Source: Hofstenia miamia
Taxonomy: Eukaryota; Xenacoelomorpha; Acoela; Hofsteniidae
Length of the DNA stretch: 64,000 bases
Assembly: GCA_900660155.1 (NCBI GenBank)
Contig: CABFPE010000354.1
Location: 274,144 to 338,143, forward strand
Direction: 5' to 3'
This document shows positions 12,559 through 24,060 of the stretch, piece by piece. A program made the translations under genes and the position numbers. Positions within the stretch are counted from its first letter, which is position 1; each line of letters opens with the position of its first letter. The notes under the pieces are model-generated. The model saw only the letters and a program-made list of their open reading frames with translations. It ran no database searches and was not told where the DNA came from.

Positions 12559-12591
<33 letters not shown>
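11921..12591. other. Assembly gap (N 11951-12558) inside a (TA)n array
   Basis: A run of 608 N flanked on both sides by (TA)n. The true length of the repeat is unknown. Open frames that cross the gap are meaningless. Confidence 0.95.
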
Positions 12592-12593
<2 letters not shown>

Positions 12594-12928
12594 ACATTAG
12601 CCATAACCAAGTTATTCCAATTTAATATACTAGCACCTACTAGAAAGTAGGCAAAAAGATTCCATTCACCGATATGTGAGAAATTAGGATGAATAACACT
12701 GCTCCACGCATTCAGCAAAGCATTATAAATAATCGTAGTGATTGAGAATGAATTGCGACTAGGTGTAATTGCATGTAATTGATTCACTATTGATATTATA
12801 TCTCTGTGTAGTCTCAAGAATGACCTGCATGACAATATACAAAAATACAACCCTATCCTTTCCGCATAGGATCTAGTTACACATAATTTAGAAAATTATC
12901 AGAGGAAAAGCAAATTTGAATAAAACTA
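12592..12928. other. Unassigned stretch beside the Gypsy fossil
   Basis: About 340 bases just outside the left terminal repeat. On the minus strand it encodes a short coding-like piece. The string AATGACCTGCA (near 12819) recurs twice at 14.47-14.54 kb inside the fossil, so this may be a further displaced piece of the same element family. Confidence 0.35.
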
Positions 12929-13143
12929 AACTTTATTGAGCAATCGCACACAATGTTGCCCTATTTATACAAAACTTAAAACTAATAATAACAGAAATAA
13001 ATATTTACAATATCCTGTCAGAGCAGAACTAAAAAAATTTTACAACAAGCGACATGTACACATGAATCAAAATTTAAATCATGATGTAACAATTTATTAG
13101 TGCAGCCAGCAGTGATGCTTCTATCCTTGCTGCCAATGCTACA
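12929..13143 (-). repeat. Left terminal direct repeat (3' LTR side) of the Gypsy fossil
   Basis: Matches 17250-17474 throughout. On the minus strand it begins TGTAGCATTG, compatible with the TG start of an LTR, and has AATAAA near its far end. The outer boundary is uncertain by some tens of bases. Confidence 0.75.
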
Positions 13144-16100
13144 TGTCCACCCAATGTGGGACTTATTGCCAAATTGTTTTTAAAGTTTTGGTATGATGGT
13201 TGTTGTAGTAAGGTTTATGTATTGTAGAACAGTTTCATCATTCAGGTGTCTTCCTATTGAATTTCTGTAGGATCCTCTTCTTGTGTGAGGCAAGATAATG
13301 TTTCTAGTTGTGTTGTAGACTTTTTGTGGTATCATATTTATTTTCGGTTTTTGATTGGTGCCGGTATGATGATTGACTGGCGCAGATTGTTGATCCTCCT
13401 TTTAATGATGTCATAGTGCATAATGTATAGTTTCTCATCTTTAAACGCAATCTTGAGGATCCTTTTCGCATCTACATCTGAAGTATGCACCATTATTGTA
13501 TCTATTTTCGCGTCTGGGAAAAAGTATTGAAGCATGGATGACAGGGATTGATGATAAGTCGTGTTTTTCTACAGGAAATTTTATATTTTTCTTATTTGAT
13601 CTTTGTTGTTCAGGATTGTTTTGTCAAACAACAAGTTCTGATCTTCAGCTCATATCAACGGGAGTTCTGAATTGATTTTGGTTCATGATGATTTTTGATT
13701 CATTATTTGCTCCAGTTTATTTTATATTCGAGGTAATAGTTGTATGGTAGATGCCAAGTGGAGATTTTTTTTCTTCTAGGGTGATGGTGTATTGTCTCAA
13801 ATTATCCGTGGATGTTCATAGTCTCCTCTGTTATGTCGATGAAGCAATAGCTGAATTCTGGATATGTAGAGTGGAGGTACCTAAACAGCTACTGACTCTT
13901 TTCTAATATTTTGTTTTGGCACATTTGCAGGTAATATTGAGTGTTGTGTGCTCTTCTGGCTAGGAGCATGTTTGTATTTTGTGGAGAGAAATAATCTGAG
14001 TATTGTTGAAAGGGGCTTTCAACAGTTGTACCCCACATATATTTGTGTGTATGTGGGTGAAATATGTCCACGTTTTCTTCATGAATGCCCAGACTATTGT
14101 GTAATATTATTGGAGATGTACAACCTAGTGGATTCTCCTTGTTAATTATGTCAGGATGTGTTTTTCATGTGTTCATCAGCTGTTTATAGTTTCCTAGTAG
14201 AGATGCGGATATTGTTGTTGTTTGTAGTACCCAATTTTTAGTTTTTCAAGAGATGAGGCTGATCACAATTTCAAATGCTTTTTTTGTGCTAGTTGAAGGT
14301 ATTTGCGCATGCCTGTTGCTAGTAGTTGATACAGATTTTGATCACATTGGTTGTAATATTCTTCTTTTAACAGGTATTTCAGACATAGTGGGTGTTGAAG
14401 TGCCCACCCTTTTGCAAGGCTGAGATGAAGTTGATTGTGATTTCACTGATGTCACAATATTGGTAGTTGAGAATGACCTGCAACTAGAGATATCAGATGG
14501 TGACTTGAGAACTCTGTGGAAGCCTGAGAATGACCTGCAATCAGACACAGTCGTAGACTTGGACGGCTGTGGATTTGACTTACTCTTGCATTTGGCCATC
14601 ATTGGGCTGACTGTGACTGCTGCTCATTTCATCTGAGAAATTATCTAAAGCAAAGTAGCAATGTTGATTTCCCAATTTTTATAATTATTAGAATTAACAA
14701 TACATTTAGGTTGCATGCACAATTGCATTGGAGATTTAATAGTGCATTCATATTCCTTTTCAAAGAGTCTTCCTCTATGATTGTGCATTCAGGAGTGAGG
14801 TAATGCTCGTTATTTTCTTTTTGCATTAATTCAAACTTTTTTAGGTTATTGATTCTGGTGTGATCAAAATTTCTAGGTATCTGTTTAATGTTTTGGAAAT
14901 GCATAATTTTTGTATTATCTAGCTCATAATTGTTATGTAGAAGAACTTTTTTTATCATGGGTGGTCTTTCCCAGTTAAAGGCTAGCTTGTGTATTTCCTT
15001 TTCATTGGTTACTACTCCAGGCACATATACTTTGTCTCCAGGTTTATGGGGCTCACCATAATTGTTTCTGTTGAAGTATCACTGTTGTCTTACTGCGCTT
15101 TTTTCCATATTGACGCACATTGTTTTGTGTGCAATGTTCATTGTTTTATGAGATTGTTGATTTAATCATTGTCTATCTTATTATAGTAGCCTCTGAATAG
15201 CATTGATATGAGGTCCAAACATAGCTTTGTATGGCCACATTTTCATAGCAGCATGTGTAGAAGTGTTGTAGAAGTATTCCACCATTGGTAGCACCTGTCT
15301 CCGGTTTTTTCCACCTATTTTAAATGTTATGGTTTGCAAAAGTTTAAGTAGCATTTGGTTTACTCTCTTGACTGCTCTATTTGCTTGAGGGTGATTGACT
15401 GTTGTCTGTGTATGCAGAATTTTGAGTTTTTTAGCCAGTGTTTGAAATGGGTTACATTCAAATTGTTTGCTTTGATCAGTTATCAGTGGTTGCATGGGAC
15501 TAAGCACCTATATCCATTTGTTGAAGATGGATTCTGCTGTTTGTGCCTTGATAATTTTCAATGGGATCATTTTGCAATATTTTGTAAAATTTCCTACCAT
15601 TACTAAGACGTAGGAGTAGCCATCATTGTCCTTCAATAATTATTCAATATCTGCATTCACTATTTGATTTGTATGTTCTGCCATTATTTTCTCTAGTTCT
15701 GCTTTTGTACTTTTTTGGTGCTGAGTAAGATGCACAACTGACATTTGTTTATGACATCCTCCATTGTCTTTCTGAGAAATGTTCATGCTTGTAGTACTCT
15801 GATAAGCTATTCAATTGTGTAAAATTTAGGATGCATATAGTACACCACCTTCTGTTAGTTTCCAGTTATATTTCTTAAAATACTTCATCACCATGCTGTC
15901 TATCAGGGCTTCTGGATTTTTTATTCTCTGTATTATTTATTTGAATATTACATCATTTTGTTGAGCTGTAGCAATTTCTTGTAGATTAATTTCTTGTTTG
16001 ATTATAATTGCTAGTATGGGTAGTATTTCTTTCCCATTACTATCTGTGTTGATGGCCAGCAATTCCTCATACTGGCATGCTGGTATGAAATGGAACTCTC

Positions 16101-17249
16101 TGCACATGCCTTGTTCTTTCCTAAGTTCTCTTTGGTATTGTGGTAGAGCTGTCCAAATATTTGTGTTGTTATGCAGCTTTTTAAATGTTCAATAGTGAAG
16201 TTGAATTTTTTTAGGTATTCAATTCACCTGGCAATGATGAACGATCTATCCCCTGTGTACTTCTTAAGCCAGCAGAGACTGCTGTTGTTTGTTCAGACCT
16301 TAAAGGTGGTTCCCCAATCACAAAATGTCGAAATTTTTTAGTGACTTTTCCAACACCAGTATTTCTAGTTTGTTTGCTCTAATTTTGTTTGCTTGGCTTT
16401 AGTTTTCTACTGAACCATTGTATTGGCTTTTTCTTGTTATCTGGTATCTGGCTTAGGGTTGTTCCAATTGCGACTGTGCTGGCATCACAGTCCAGTATGA
16501 ATAAGTCATCCTTTGTTGGTGAACTAAATTTGATGTTTTTCATTTTTATCTTCAATTTGTCAAGTTCCTCCTGTTCCACCAGGACCATTGAAATTCATTT
16601 TTCTTCTTTAGGAGGATGAACATGCACATGGTTTTTTCTGCAAGGTTCAACATAAACATATGATAGTAGTTCACGAATCCTAGTACTTGTTGTACATCTT
16701 TTTTGGTCAAGGCATGTATCTCATCAATGATTTGTTTAGGACTGTCTTTAATTGTTATATTGCCTGGTTGTACATTTCTTCCCAAGAAAGTAACTTTCTT
16801 TTTTGCAATTGTGCCTTTTTTGGCGTTTACTCTTAGTCCAGCATTGAACAATAATTTCAGAAGATGATTTAATTATTTCCCATGTTCTTCTTTGTTAAGA
16901 GAGCTTAATAATATTTTGTTGATATATGTGGCAATTCCTTTGCCTAGTTAGTTTTTTCTATTAAACAAGATTTTTGTGACATAGCATTGGAATATCTCTG
17001 GGGTGTTACATAAACCAAATGCCATATATAGCCACTTGAACAGACCATGGGGAATTATAAATGCTGATTTTCTTCTTTATGCATTGGCACCTGCCAGTAT
17101 GCCTTGCAGAGATCCAGTGTTAAGAATAGTTTGTAATTAGCTGCATCATATAGTATGTCATCTATGCATGGTAGAGGATAAGCACCTTTTTGGTGATATT
17201 TAGATTTTGAAAATCAATGCATAATTTGAATTTCTGGCCTTGTTTAATG

Positions 17250-17471
17250 AACTTTATTGAACAATTGCACACAATGTTGCCCTATTTATGCATAACTTAA
17301 AACTAATAATAACAGAAATAAATATTTACAATAACCTGTAAGAGCAGAACTAAAAAATGCTTACAATAAGCAACATGCACGCATATATCAAATTTTAAAT
17401 CACAGCCAAGCAGGACGTAACAGTTTATTAGCGGTCCCAGCATCAGTGCTGCTTTCCTTGCTGTCGATGCT

Positions 17472-17474
<3 letters not shown>
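17250..17474 (-). repeat. Right terminal direct repeat (5' LTR side) of the Gypsy fossil
   Basis: Partner of 12929-13143. It begins TGTAGCATCG on the minus strand directly next to a (TA)n array. Confidence 0.75.

Positions 17475-17513
<39 letters not shown>
17475..17513. repeat. (TA)n microsatellite
   Basis: Uninterrupted alternating TA abutting the end of the Gypsy repeat, which suggests the element inserted into or beside the array. Confidence 0.95.
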
Positions 17514-17516
<3 letters not shown>

Positions 17517-18098
17517 TGTATTTTTTAATATAATTGAAATTATTTCAGATGTTTATCAAGCTATGCATTGAACACAGAATTGAATACTCTAAAATTTTTA
17601 TAAGGGAAGGTATGTTTGGATTTTTATTGCTTTATGCTCGACCATTCGCTAATTTTCAGAGCACACAATAAAATTTATCAGTATGCCTTTGGCCCATAAA
17701 TAAGCATTTTAAGTTTGAATTATTCTCTTGCCTTATTGTAGGAATATGTATTACAGTGCTTTGAAATTGTTCACAGATTTTTCTACAACACTATTCAGGA
17801 ATGAATGACTTAATGACTCATGGAACTTCAGTCATTACTAGGTAGGAATTCTTTCAATGCAAAAAGACATTACTAAACAGATGAAGCTACATTTTAGGCA
17901 CACACAACTATGAATTAGAATTTGTAGTCAAAAGAAACAGAGGAAAGCATGAATGACTTTTATTTAACTCTAGAAAAGTGACAATAGGTCCAAATTAACT
18001 GCAAGCATTTTTTGTTTGTTTCATTATTCAATCAGCAAAAACACTAGCAAGTAAATAAACTTCCAATTACGTTGATAATCTTATATATATATATATAT
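17514..18098. other. Spacer between Gypsy fossil and PLE
   Basis: About 585 bases of AT-rich DNA with a short (TA)n near 18083-18099. No gene or element recognised. Confidence 0.5.
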
Positions 18099-18125
18099 TC
18101 ATTTTTAAACACTATGAAAAATATA

Positions 18126-18156
18126 GACCGGTTTCGATTCTGAAAATCATCATCAG
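18126..18156 (-). ncRNA. Hammerhead-ribozyme-like motif in the inverted PLE copy
   Basis: Same 31 bases as at 19890-19920: CTGATGA, a GATT/AATC stem, GAAACCGGTC. See the entry at 19890 for the structure. Confidence 0.5.
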
Positions 18157-18227
18157 TAACAAATATGCGGGGAAATAAATATTTACAATTGACTACACTA
18201 TAATAATACAAAATTACTGCATGCCCA

Positions 18228-18966
18228 CTAGAATAAATTTAATGTTATCATGCTTTGTTGCTTATTTAGTAATTGATGTTTCTTTGTTTGCTTGATGATT
18301 AAAGCTTCGCCTATTTTAGGATGTTGTGTTCTTAGTTGTATGTAAAAATTTTTTTCTTTAGCTTGGTGTTCATGCATAAATATTTCTGATCTTAGGTGTC
18401 CGTTAATATGCTCCTTCATTCTTGTTACCAAATGTCGTTTTGTTTCCCCGACGTATGATTTTTCACAATCATCACATTTATAATTGTAGACAACAGAGGA
18501 AACTAAATTCTTTGGAATTGGATCTTTATTTTGGAACATATCTTTAGTTTTATACGATGTAAATATAGGAACGATCTTTGTCCATATTAAATTTGTATTG
18601 ATAGTTGTTATTTTCTTTTTTAAACTTTGAATTTGGTTACATACATAAGGAAGCTTTAAATATACATTGATGTTAGTTTCATCAAGCTTTTCTATTTTAT
18701 TATCTTCTTTGTTATTGCAAAATAAAGTGTTTGAATATTGTTTGATTAATTTGTGCGGATAAACATTATCTTCAAGTATTTTAAAAACTTTGTTGGTGGC
18801 ATCTGTAAGGTGTTTGTAATTTGAGGATGTAAGTTTAGCCCTATTAAACAAAGCTTTGATTGTATTTATTTTGTATGCTTTGTTACAATTTGAATGGTAA
18901 GGAATGTATAATCCAGAATTTGTCTTTTTTATGTACCAACTAGTTTCGTATTTCTTAGTAAAATTA
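18228..18966 (-). pseudogene. PLE C-terminal coding segment, inverted copy
   Basis: An open frame with the same order as the plus copy: NFTKKYETSWYIKK (reverse transcriptase end), a Lys-rich linker, then YKCDDCEKSYVGETKRH (GIY-YIG) and EHINGHLRSEIF. It starts at the single N and so lacks everything upstream. The stop codon matches its partner. Confidence 0.8.
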
Positions 18967-18967
18967 N

Positions 18968-19818
18968 AAGATGAAGCAAACAATTTTCTAAAATATCTCA
19001 ATAGTCATCTTAAAGATATTCAATTCACCATGGAATGTCAAGTAAACAACAAACTAAATTTTCTAGATGTGTGCGTACATAATTTTACTAAGAAATACGA
19101 AACTAGTTGGTACATAAAAAAGACAAATTCTGGATTATACATTCCTTACGATTCAAATTGTAACAAAGCATACAAAATAAATACAATCAAAGCTTTGTTT
19201 AATAGGGCTAAACTTACATCCTCAAATTACAAACACCTTACAGATGCCACCAACAAAGTTTTTAAAATACTTGAAGATAATGGTTATCCGCACAAATTAA
19301 TCAAACAATATTCAAACACTTTATTTTGCAATAACAAAGAGGACAATACAATAGAAAAGCTTGATGAAACCAAGATCAATGTATATTTAAAGCTTCCTTA
19401 TGTATGTAACCAAATTCAAAGTTTAAAAAAGAAAATAACAACTATGAATACAAATTTAAAATGGACAAAGATCGTTCCTATATTTACATCGTATAAAACT
19501 AAAGATATGTTCCAAAATAAAGATCCAATTCCAAAGAATTTAGTTTCCTCTGTTGTCTACAATTATAAATGTGATGATTGTGAAAAATCATACGTCGGGG
19601 AAACAAAACGACATTTGGTAACAAGAATGAAGGAGCATATTAACGGACACCTAAGATCAGAAATATTTATGCATGAACACCAAGCTAAAGAAAAAAATTT
19701 TTACATACAACTAAGAACACAACATCCTAAAATAGTCGAAGCTTTAATCATCAAGCAAACAAAGAAACATCAATTACTAAATAAACAACAAAGCATGATA
19801 ACATTAAATTTATTCTAG
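18968..19818 (+). pseudogene. PLE C-terminal coding segment: reverse transcriptase thumb plus GIY-YIG endonuclease
   Basis: About 283 codons open from the single N to the stop at 19818. The N-terminal part (NNFLKYLNSHLKDIQFTME, then LNFLDVCVHNF) matches the thumb region that follows the catalytic palm in Penelope reverse transcriptases. A linker follows, then a C-terminal GIY-YIG nuclease with NYKCDDCEKSYVGET and RMKEHINGHLRSE. PLEs that carry this domain use it for target nicking. No stop or shift interrupts the visible part, so the copy is young, but the palm (YxDD) and everything before it are missing at the N. Confidence 0.85.
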
Positions 19819-19889
19819 TATGCATGCAGTAATTTTGTATTATTAGAGTGTAGTCAATTGTAAATATTTATTTCCTTGAATATTTGTTA

Positions 19890-19920
19890 CTGATGATGAT
19901 TTTCAGAATCGAAACCGGTC
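19890..19920 (+). ncRNA. Hammerhead-ribozyme-like motif at the PLE 3' end
   Basis: Starts with the exact hammerhead box CTGATGA, then one extra T, a 4-bp stem GATT/AATC with loop TTCAG, then GAAA, then ACCGGT and C. GGTC fits the NUH cleavage triplet. Stem III would be the palindrome ACCGGT, too short to fold on itself but able to pair between two molecules, as in minimal type-I hammerheads known from PLEs. Stem I could form from AATA/TATT and TA/TA around a bulge. The extra T before stem II is non-canonical, so this is a variant or decayed ribozyme. Confidence 0.5.
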
Positions 19921-19983
19921 TATATTTTTCATAGCGTTTAAAAATGACTATATTGCAAAGCTCAGTATAATTACTTCTAAAAA

Positions 19984-20005
19984 ATATATATATATATATA
20001 TATAT
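19984..20005. repeat. (TA)n microsatellite after the PLE
   Basis: Short pure TA array just downstream of the PLE tail (AAGCTCAGTA). The second PLE, at 24 kb, also ends in such an array. Confidence 0.9.
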
Positions 20006-20084
20006 GAAGGCAATAACAACATTAAACATATTCAGCATTACCATTAATAACCTGATGGAACTGTCACACTAATAATTTTTAGAG

Positions 20085-20890
20085 CTGATAGAAAAAAAGA
20101 GATTTAGCGTAGAAAATCCTTGCAAAATGTTTCCACTTCCTGCCGATATTTAAATGATTTTATGATGTTTCAATGCACAAATTGAGGAAAAACCAAACGA
20201 TTTATCAGGTTGACATCTGAACTATGTGGTGATTGCTTCAACAAAGAGATATCCTTACTTGCAAAAACATTTTGGTTTCCACATATGGACTAGTATTATC
20301 GTGCTTCAATGCTAAATCTTGATGGTTGAAAACCGTTGATACTGCGTTGAAGCTTACGAGTCAGGCCTAGCATGAATTCACAGAACACTATTTTTGAGAG
20401 AAGTTCTATTGTTTAAGGGTCTTTATCAAACGAGAATAATCACTAACAGTGCGTATGGGAATGTTTGTTTGCTGTTGATCTCAATCAATTTACAACCAAG
20501 TTTGCTTCATTTACTTTGTTTCAATGTTTCGAAGATATAGCCACTTCTCATCCATGATGACAATGTTTAAAGAGCATTGTTAGCACCCTTGAATGATGTT
20601 TTCTGCTACAACCCCTCGATTTTGGTTTTGCTGAGCGAACAAAAAATGTGGAATTCAAATGTAAAAGATATAAATCATCCACTAAACTCAAAAGTTTAGA
20701 TAGAACAATCGTTCGCTCTTCGACTTCTGCGGAAGTGACATGAAGATGTTCATGCTCAATCCTTCTTCAAATCTTTCGCCAATATGGAAGGACCTTGGAG
20801 AACCAGCACCGCTTTTCATGTTTAACGTTTTGAACACTTGGTTTATAAGTGACAATAAGGTAGTCATTATGATATGCACAAAAATTTCAA
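20085..20890 (-). pseudogene. Decayed mariner-type transposase
   Basis: The minus strand carries scattered mariner transposase pieces in the right order: near 20550-20510 MDEKWLYLRNIETK (compare the family's GDEKW...PETK), near 20320-20250 LALKHDNTSPYVETKMFL (family HDNAPAH), near 20230-20180 HSSDVNLINRLVFPQ (family YSPDLAPCDFFLFP). The first two catalytic aspartates are visible. The third position reads Asn in my alignment. Several stops and frameshifts separate the pieces. An open part at 20879-20688 (GAGSPRSFHIGERFEEG) may be the upstream DNA-binding half. No terminal inverted repeats were found. Moderate confidence, because the pieces were joined by eye across frames. Confidence 0.55.
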
Positions 20891-23021
20891 ATTTTGTGGG
20901 TAATTGGGTAATTTGAAAATACTAAAGAAAATTTCCCAATGAAAAAATTTTGTGATCTATTTATCCATGGATGCGGTAATAAATTTTGATGAGTTCAATA
21001 TTCACAAACTGAATTTGTACTTCAAACCAATATCACATTTTTTTATTAAAGTTCTCTCCAAAATAATGAATAAATATGGAAGTAATCAAAGGAATTATTA
21101 TTGTGTCTTATCATATAGGACTAATTTTAATGTTCCGTCTGATCAAACAAATTCTGTGTGATAAATAAAATGGAAACAGTGAGGTCCGACCTAATTTATA
21201 AATTTGACTTCAACAGCTGCTTAGCAGAAATAAAGAATTATCGCATGTATAAAATTAAATCATATCTTCTTTAATTTAAGGGAACTTATTCATTCAATTT
21301 ATTCCTGTTGAGAAGTAAACGTAGAAAATCTAGATAGTACCAGCGAATATGTTTATTTTCTATTTTTGTTTTAAAAGAAAAAGATAGATTTAAGCCAATT
21401 ATTATGTTTTCTTGTGGCTGGGAAGCAACATCAAAGAAGAAAGCAAATTCCATTCTAATCCGAACATCTAGTGAAAATGTGCAAATGCTCCAGCAAACAC
21501 TATTAACCTAACTTAAACAAGACTTTAATTTTTACCTCAACCCAGTTTTTGACAAGTGTTTGTAAACAGAATGCGGTTGCTCCAGAAAAGGCCATTTTGA
21601 AGAAGGTCTTGCTATTAGTTTCTTTCCCGCATTGGATAGATATTTAGGTGTTATTTATTAGAAACTAAGCCTCACCTATTGTAATTTATGAAAGCATTTT
21701 ATTGCAATCTTATTAAAAGGACAGCAATTGTGAATTATACGTTATGAATTACCAAATGTGTTATTTTAGTGTGAAAGACTTGAAAATAATTAAAAAGGTT
21801 CCAAATAAGCTTTGCAAGCTTTTCCAAATTCCAATCAAAATCCACGTCAAACTTTTTGTTTGATCACTCAAGTCGATTTCTCATTTATTTTTCAATTTAA
21901 TATCGATGGAGATTGACGGATAATTGCTGAATATTAACGCAGATTGTGCCACAGAATTCTGTTTTTTATTTGATAAATAAACTTAATAACTGCTGCGATA
22001 CGAAGCAAAATTCTTTAAATTACAAAGATTGCTTTTGGATATTTTAAGCATACTGCAATATACTAATGCTTTCTGGTTATAAATAAAATTTTGTATAATA
22101 TATAGTATGTATATTTGTGCTGCGCATTCCAATAGAATTATATATAAATAAAAATTTTGTAAAATCACTTTGAGTTAATTTCGAAAGTTCAACTTTTAAA
22201 TATGACATTTTCTTGTGACACTTCTTACAGCCTGTGCATCTATTACGTAATAAAAACAAAAAGCAATGGATTTCAGGGATCTGTGGGATAATACAATTTT
22301 CAATGCCCGAGTCATTCAAAATTATGATCGATATCCATAAATATTCATTATTATTAAATCTCAATTGCAATAAATCATATGCTCTAAATATACATGCCTA
22401 AAATACACAGGCGAAAGGCATACTTTATGTATATATACCTAAACAAAATTATAAGAAAATTAATATAATGAGGAACTTAGATAGCTAAAAAATATGTTCG
22501 CTAAGAAATGCATTGAAATAAAAGTTTCAAAAAAATATGCGGATGAAATAATGTAGAACTATTTGACATTCGGAAACAAATTTAGATCCATTATTAATTC
22601 CAACTGATTTGCGACAAATAAAAATAAAATTAATTATCTCTTCAAGATTTAAATTGTTTACGTTAAATTAATTGAGATTTCCAGATTCTATTTCTACATT
22701 TGAACATGTTAAGTAAGATATCAAGCCGATTTTTATTACGCAGTTGTCAGCCAAGGATTAGAAATGTATATCTGTCAAAATGGTGTAACTGTCAAAGATA
22801 TTAAATCTGTCAAAACTCTGTTCTGTGAGCTGTCCATTTACCTTCTGTTACTAATATCTAAGTGAGAATCAACTATATCAGACAAGTGGAGATAATCCTT
22901 GCCTGCAATCTGATTGCATATATTGGCAAATTGATTTCCATAATTACATATAATACTTTTGCAACGAATTCAAAGAAGAACATCCAACACTTAATGCTTC
23001 TCTAATCGAGAAATATTATCA
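20891..23021. other. Gene-free stretch
   Basis: AT-rich DNA. I see no gene, repeat or element that can be supported. Confidence 0.4.
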
Positions 23022-23023
23022 TT

Positions 23024-23055
<32 letters not shown>
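23022..23055. repeat. (TA)n array left of the hAT-like MITE
   Basis: Alternating TA with one AAA interruption. The MITE starts inside or at the edge of it, and the array resumes at 23398-23437 on the other side, so the element split one array. Confidence 0.85.
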
Positions 23056-23399
23056 TAGGGCCCTGCGAGAACTCGAAATTCGAGTCGAGTTCGAGTTGTG
23101 TTCGAGTACTCAACTCGACATTTCGAGTACTCGAACTCAACTCGATATTTGCTTCAATTTCATCTATATTTCGTCCATAATTACCTATAATGTCGAAGAA
23201 TCCAACACACTTTTATAATTTACCCCCAAATTGTAAGTCTTCAGGCATTGTTTCTGTTATTTAGTTTCGCATGTTGTAATTTTTCCCTACATTTATATAA
23301 GGCAGCATAGTTATATATAGCTTAGCCTACCGAAATTAATAAGTCTAAATATAATTGTAACTCGATTCGAATCTAAAAATGTCAACTTGCAGGGGCCTA
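23056..23399. mobile_element. hAT-like MITE with CGAGT-rich arm
   Basis: A 344-bp element with terminal inverted repeats TAGGGCCCTGC (left) and TAGGCCCCTGC (right, reverse complement), one mismatch. It is inserted in a (TA)n array with compatible ATATATAT flanks, which would fit the 8-bp target duplication of hAT elements but cannot be proven in a TA repeat. The left arm holds many copies of CGAGT/ACTCG (23066-23145), a pattern seen in some hAT families whose ends are runs of short related words. No coding capacity. Confidence 0.65.
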
Positions 23400-23437
23400 A
23401 TATATATATATATATATAGATATATATATATATATAT
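23398..23437. repeat. (TA)n array right of the hAT-like MITE
   Basis: Continuation of the array that the MITE interrupts, with one GA step near its middle. Confidence 0.9.
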
Positions 23438-23779
23438 TAAAAATATGTAATTATATTATTCTAAATTTCATAGATAATAGAAGCCAATCTAAAATTTAGA
23501 ATTCAAAATCACATAGTTTGTGTACACATCTTACTTGCTTCGAAGAGTTTATTTTATACAAATCAAGTCATTTTCGAACAGCCTTTGACTTCATAGTAAT
23601 TCAATTGTTTTACTTACTTCAATTCACATGAATACTTAAAATAAATAATGGTAACTATTGATAAACAATTTTGTGTACTCGTGCTTTGCAAAATTTATCA
23701 ACAGTGAAAATGTTCTTAAAATCCACATACAGGCATTAATAAACGTATATTTGTTATAACTCACAACTTAATTTTTTGG

Positions 23780-23830
23780 TATATATATATATATATATAT
23801 ATTAATTTATATATATATGTATATATGTAT
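23780..23830. repeat. Imperfect (TA)n array
   Basis: TA repeat broken by ATTAATTT and TGT steps. No element abuts it. Confidence 0.85.
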
Positions 23831-23991
23831 ATAATGTAATATATAAATGATTAATTTTTTCAACTATTGAAGCTATCATTCGTAGGATTCAATTATGATT
23901 AAAGTTGGTACTCTTTCAAAGGTATTTATTGTAATGTCCAATTTTAAGTTACTATCTAGATATACAATTTGTTTGTTAAATGAGTCATGAG

Positions 23992-23999
<8 letters not shown>

Positions 24000-24030
<31 letters not shown>
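24000..24030. repeat. (TA)n array left of the second PLE
   Basis: Pure TA up to the first base of the inverted PLE end. Confidence 0.9.
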
Positions 24031-24031
<1 letters not shown>

Positions 24032-24032
<1 letters not shown>

Positions 24033-24060
24033 ACCGGCTTCGATTCAAAATCTTTATTAG
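24032..24060 (-). ncRNA. Decayed hammerhead-like motif, inverted end of second PLE
   Basis: Reads CTAATAA, GATTTTGAATC, GAAGCCGGTC on the minus strand. It keeps the layout and stem of its partner, but both the CTGATGA and GAAA boxes are altered. Confidence 0.3.

Larger units (their letters stand above)
12929..17474 (-). mobile_element. Ty3/Gypsy LTR retrotransposon fossil
   Basis: An old LTR element read on the minus strand, flanked by direct terminal repeats at about 12929-13143 and 17250-17474. Recognisable pol parts in the proper Gypsy order are reverse transcriptase (about 17.2-16.6 kb), RNase H (about 16.6-16.4 kb, with the FILDCDAS start), integrase core (about 15.5-15.2 kb, with TVNHPQANRAVKRVNQ) and a post-integrase part (15.0-14.6 kb). 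Another 1.2 kb before the left repeat (13.15-14.34 kb) may hold a further, unidentified reading frame. Gag and protease are not seen. The element is broken, with more than ten breaks. The two terminal repeats agree at roughly six in seven positions by eye, so the insertion is old. Confidence 0.85.
18099..19945 (+). mobile_element. Penelope-like element with inverted partial copy at its 5' side
   Basis: Two PLE copies arranged head to head. The right copy (18968-19945, plus) encodes the end of the reverse transcriptase thumb and a GIY-YIG endonuclease. The left copy (18099-18966, minus) is the reverse complement of about 19078-19945. PLE insertions are known for such inverted 5' pseudo-LTRs. 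The copies differ at several residues (for example NVYPHK against NGYPHK, KIGEAL against KIVEAL), so this is not a plain assembly fold-back, though a single N at 18967 marks an uncertain join at the centre. The catalytic reverse transcriptase palm is absent. (TA)n arrays flank both sides. Confidence 0.85.

Noticed and set aside
11828-12850. Long open frames across the N gap on both strands
   Set aside because: They are made of N and (TA)n. Only the ends contain real sequence, and neither is supported as a gene.
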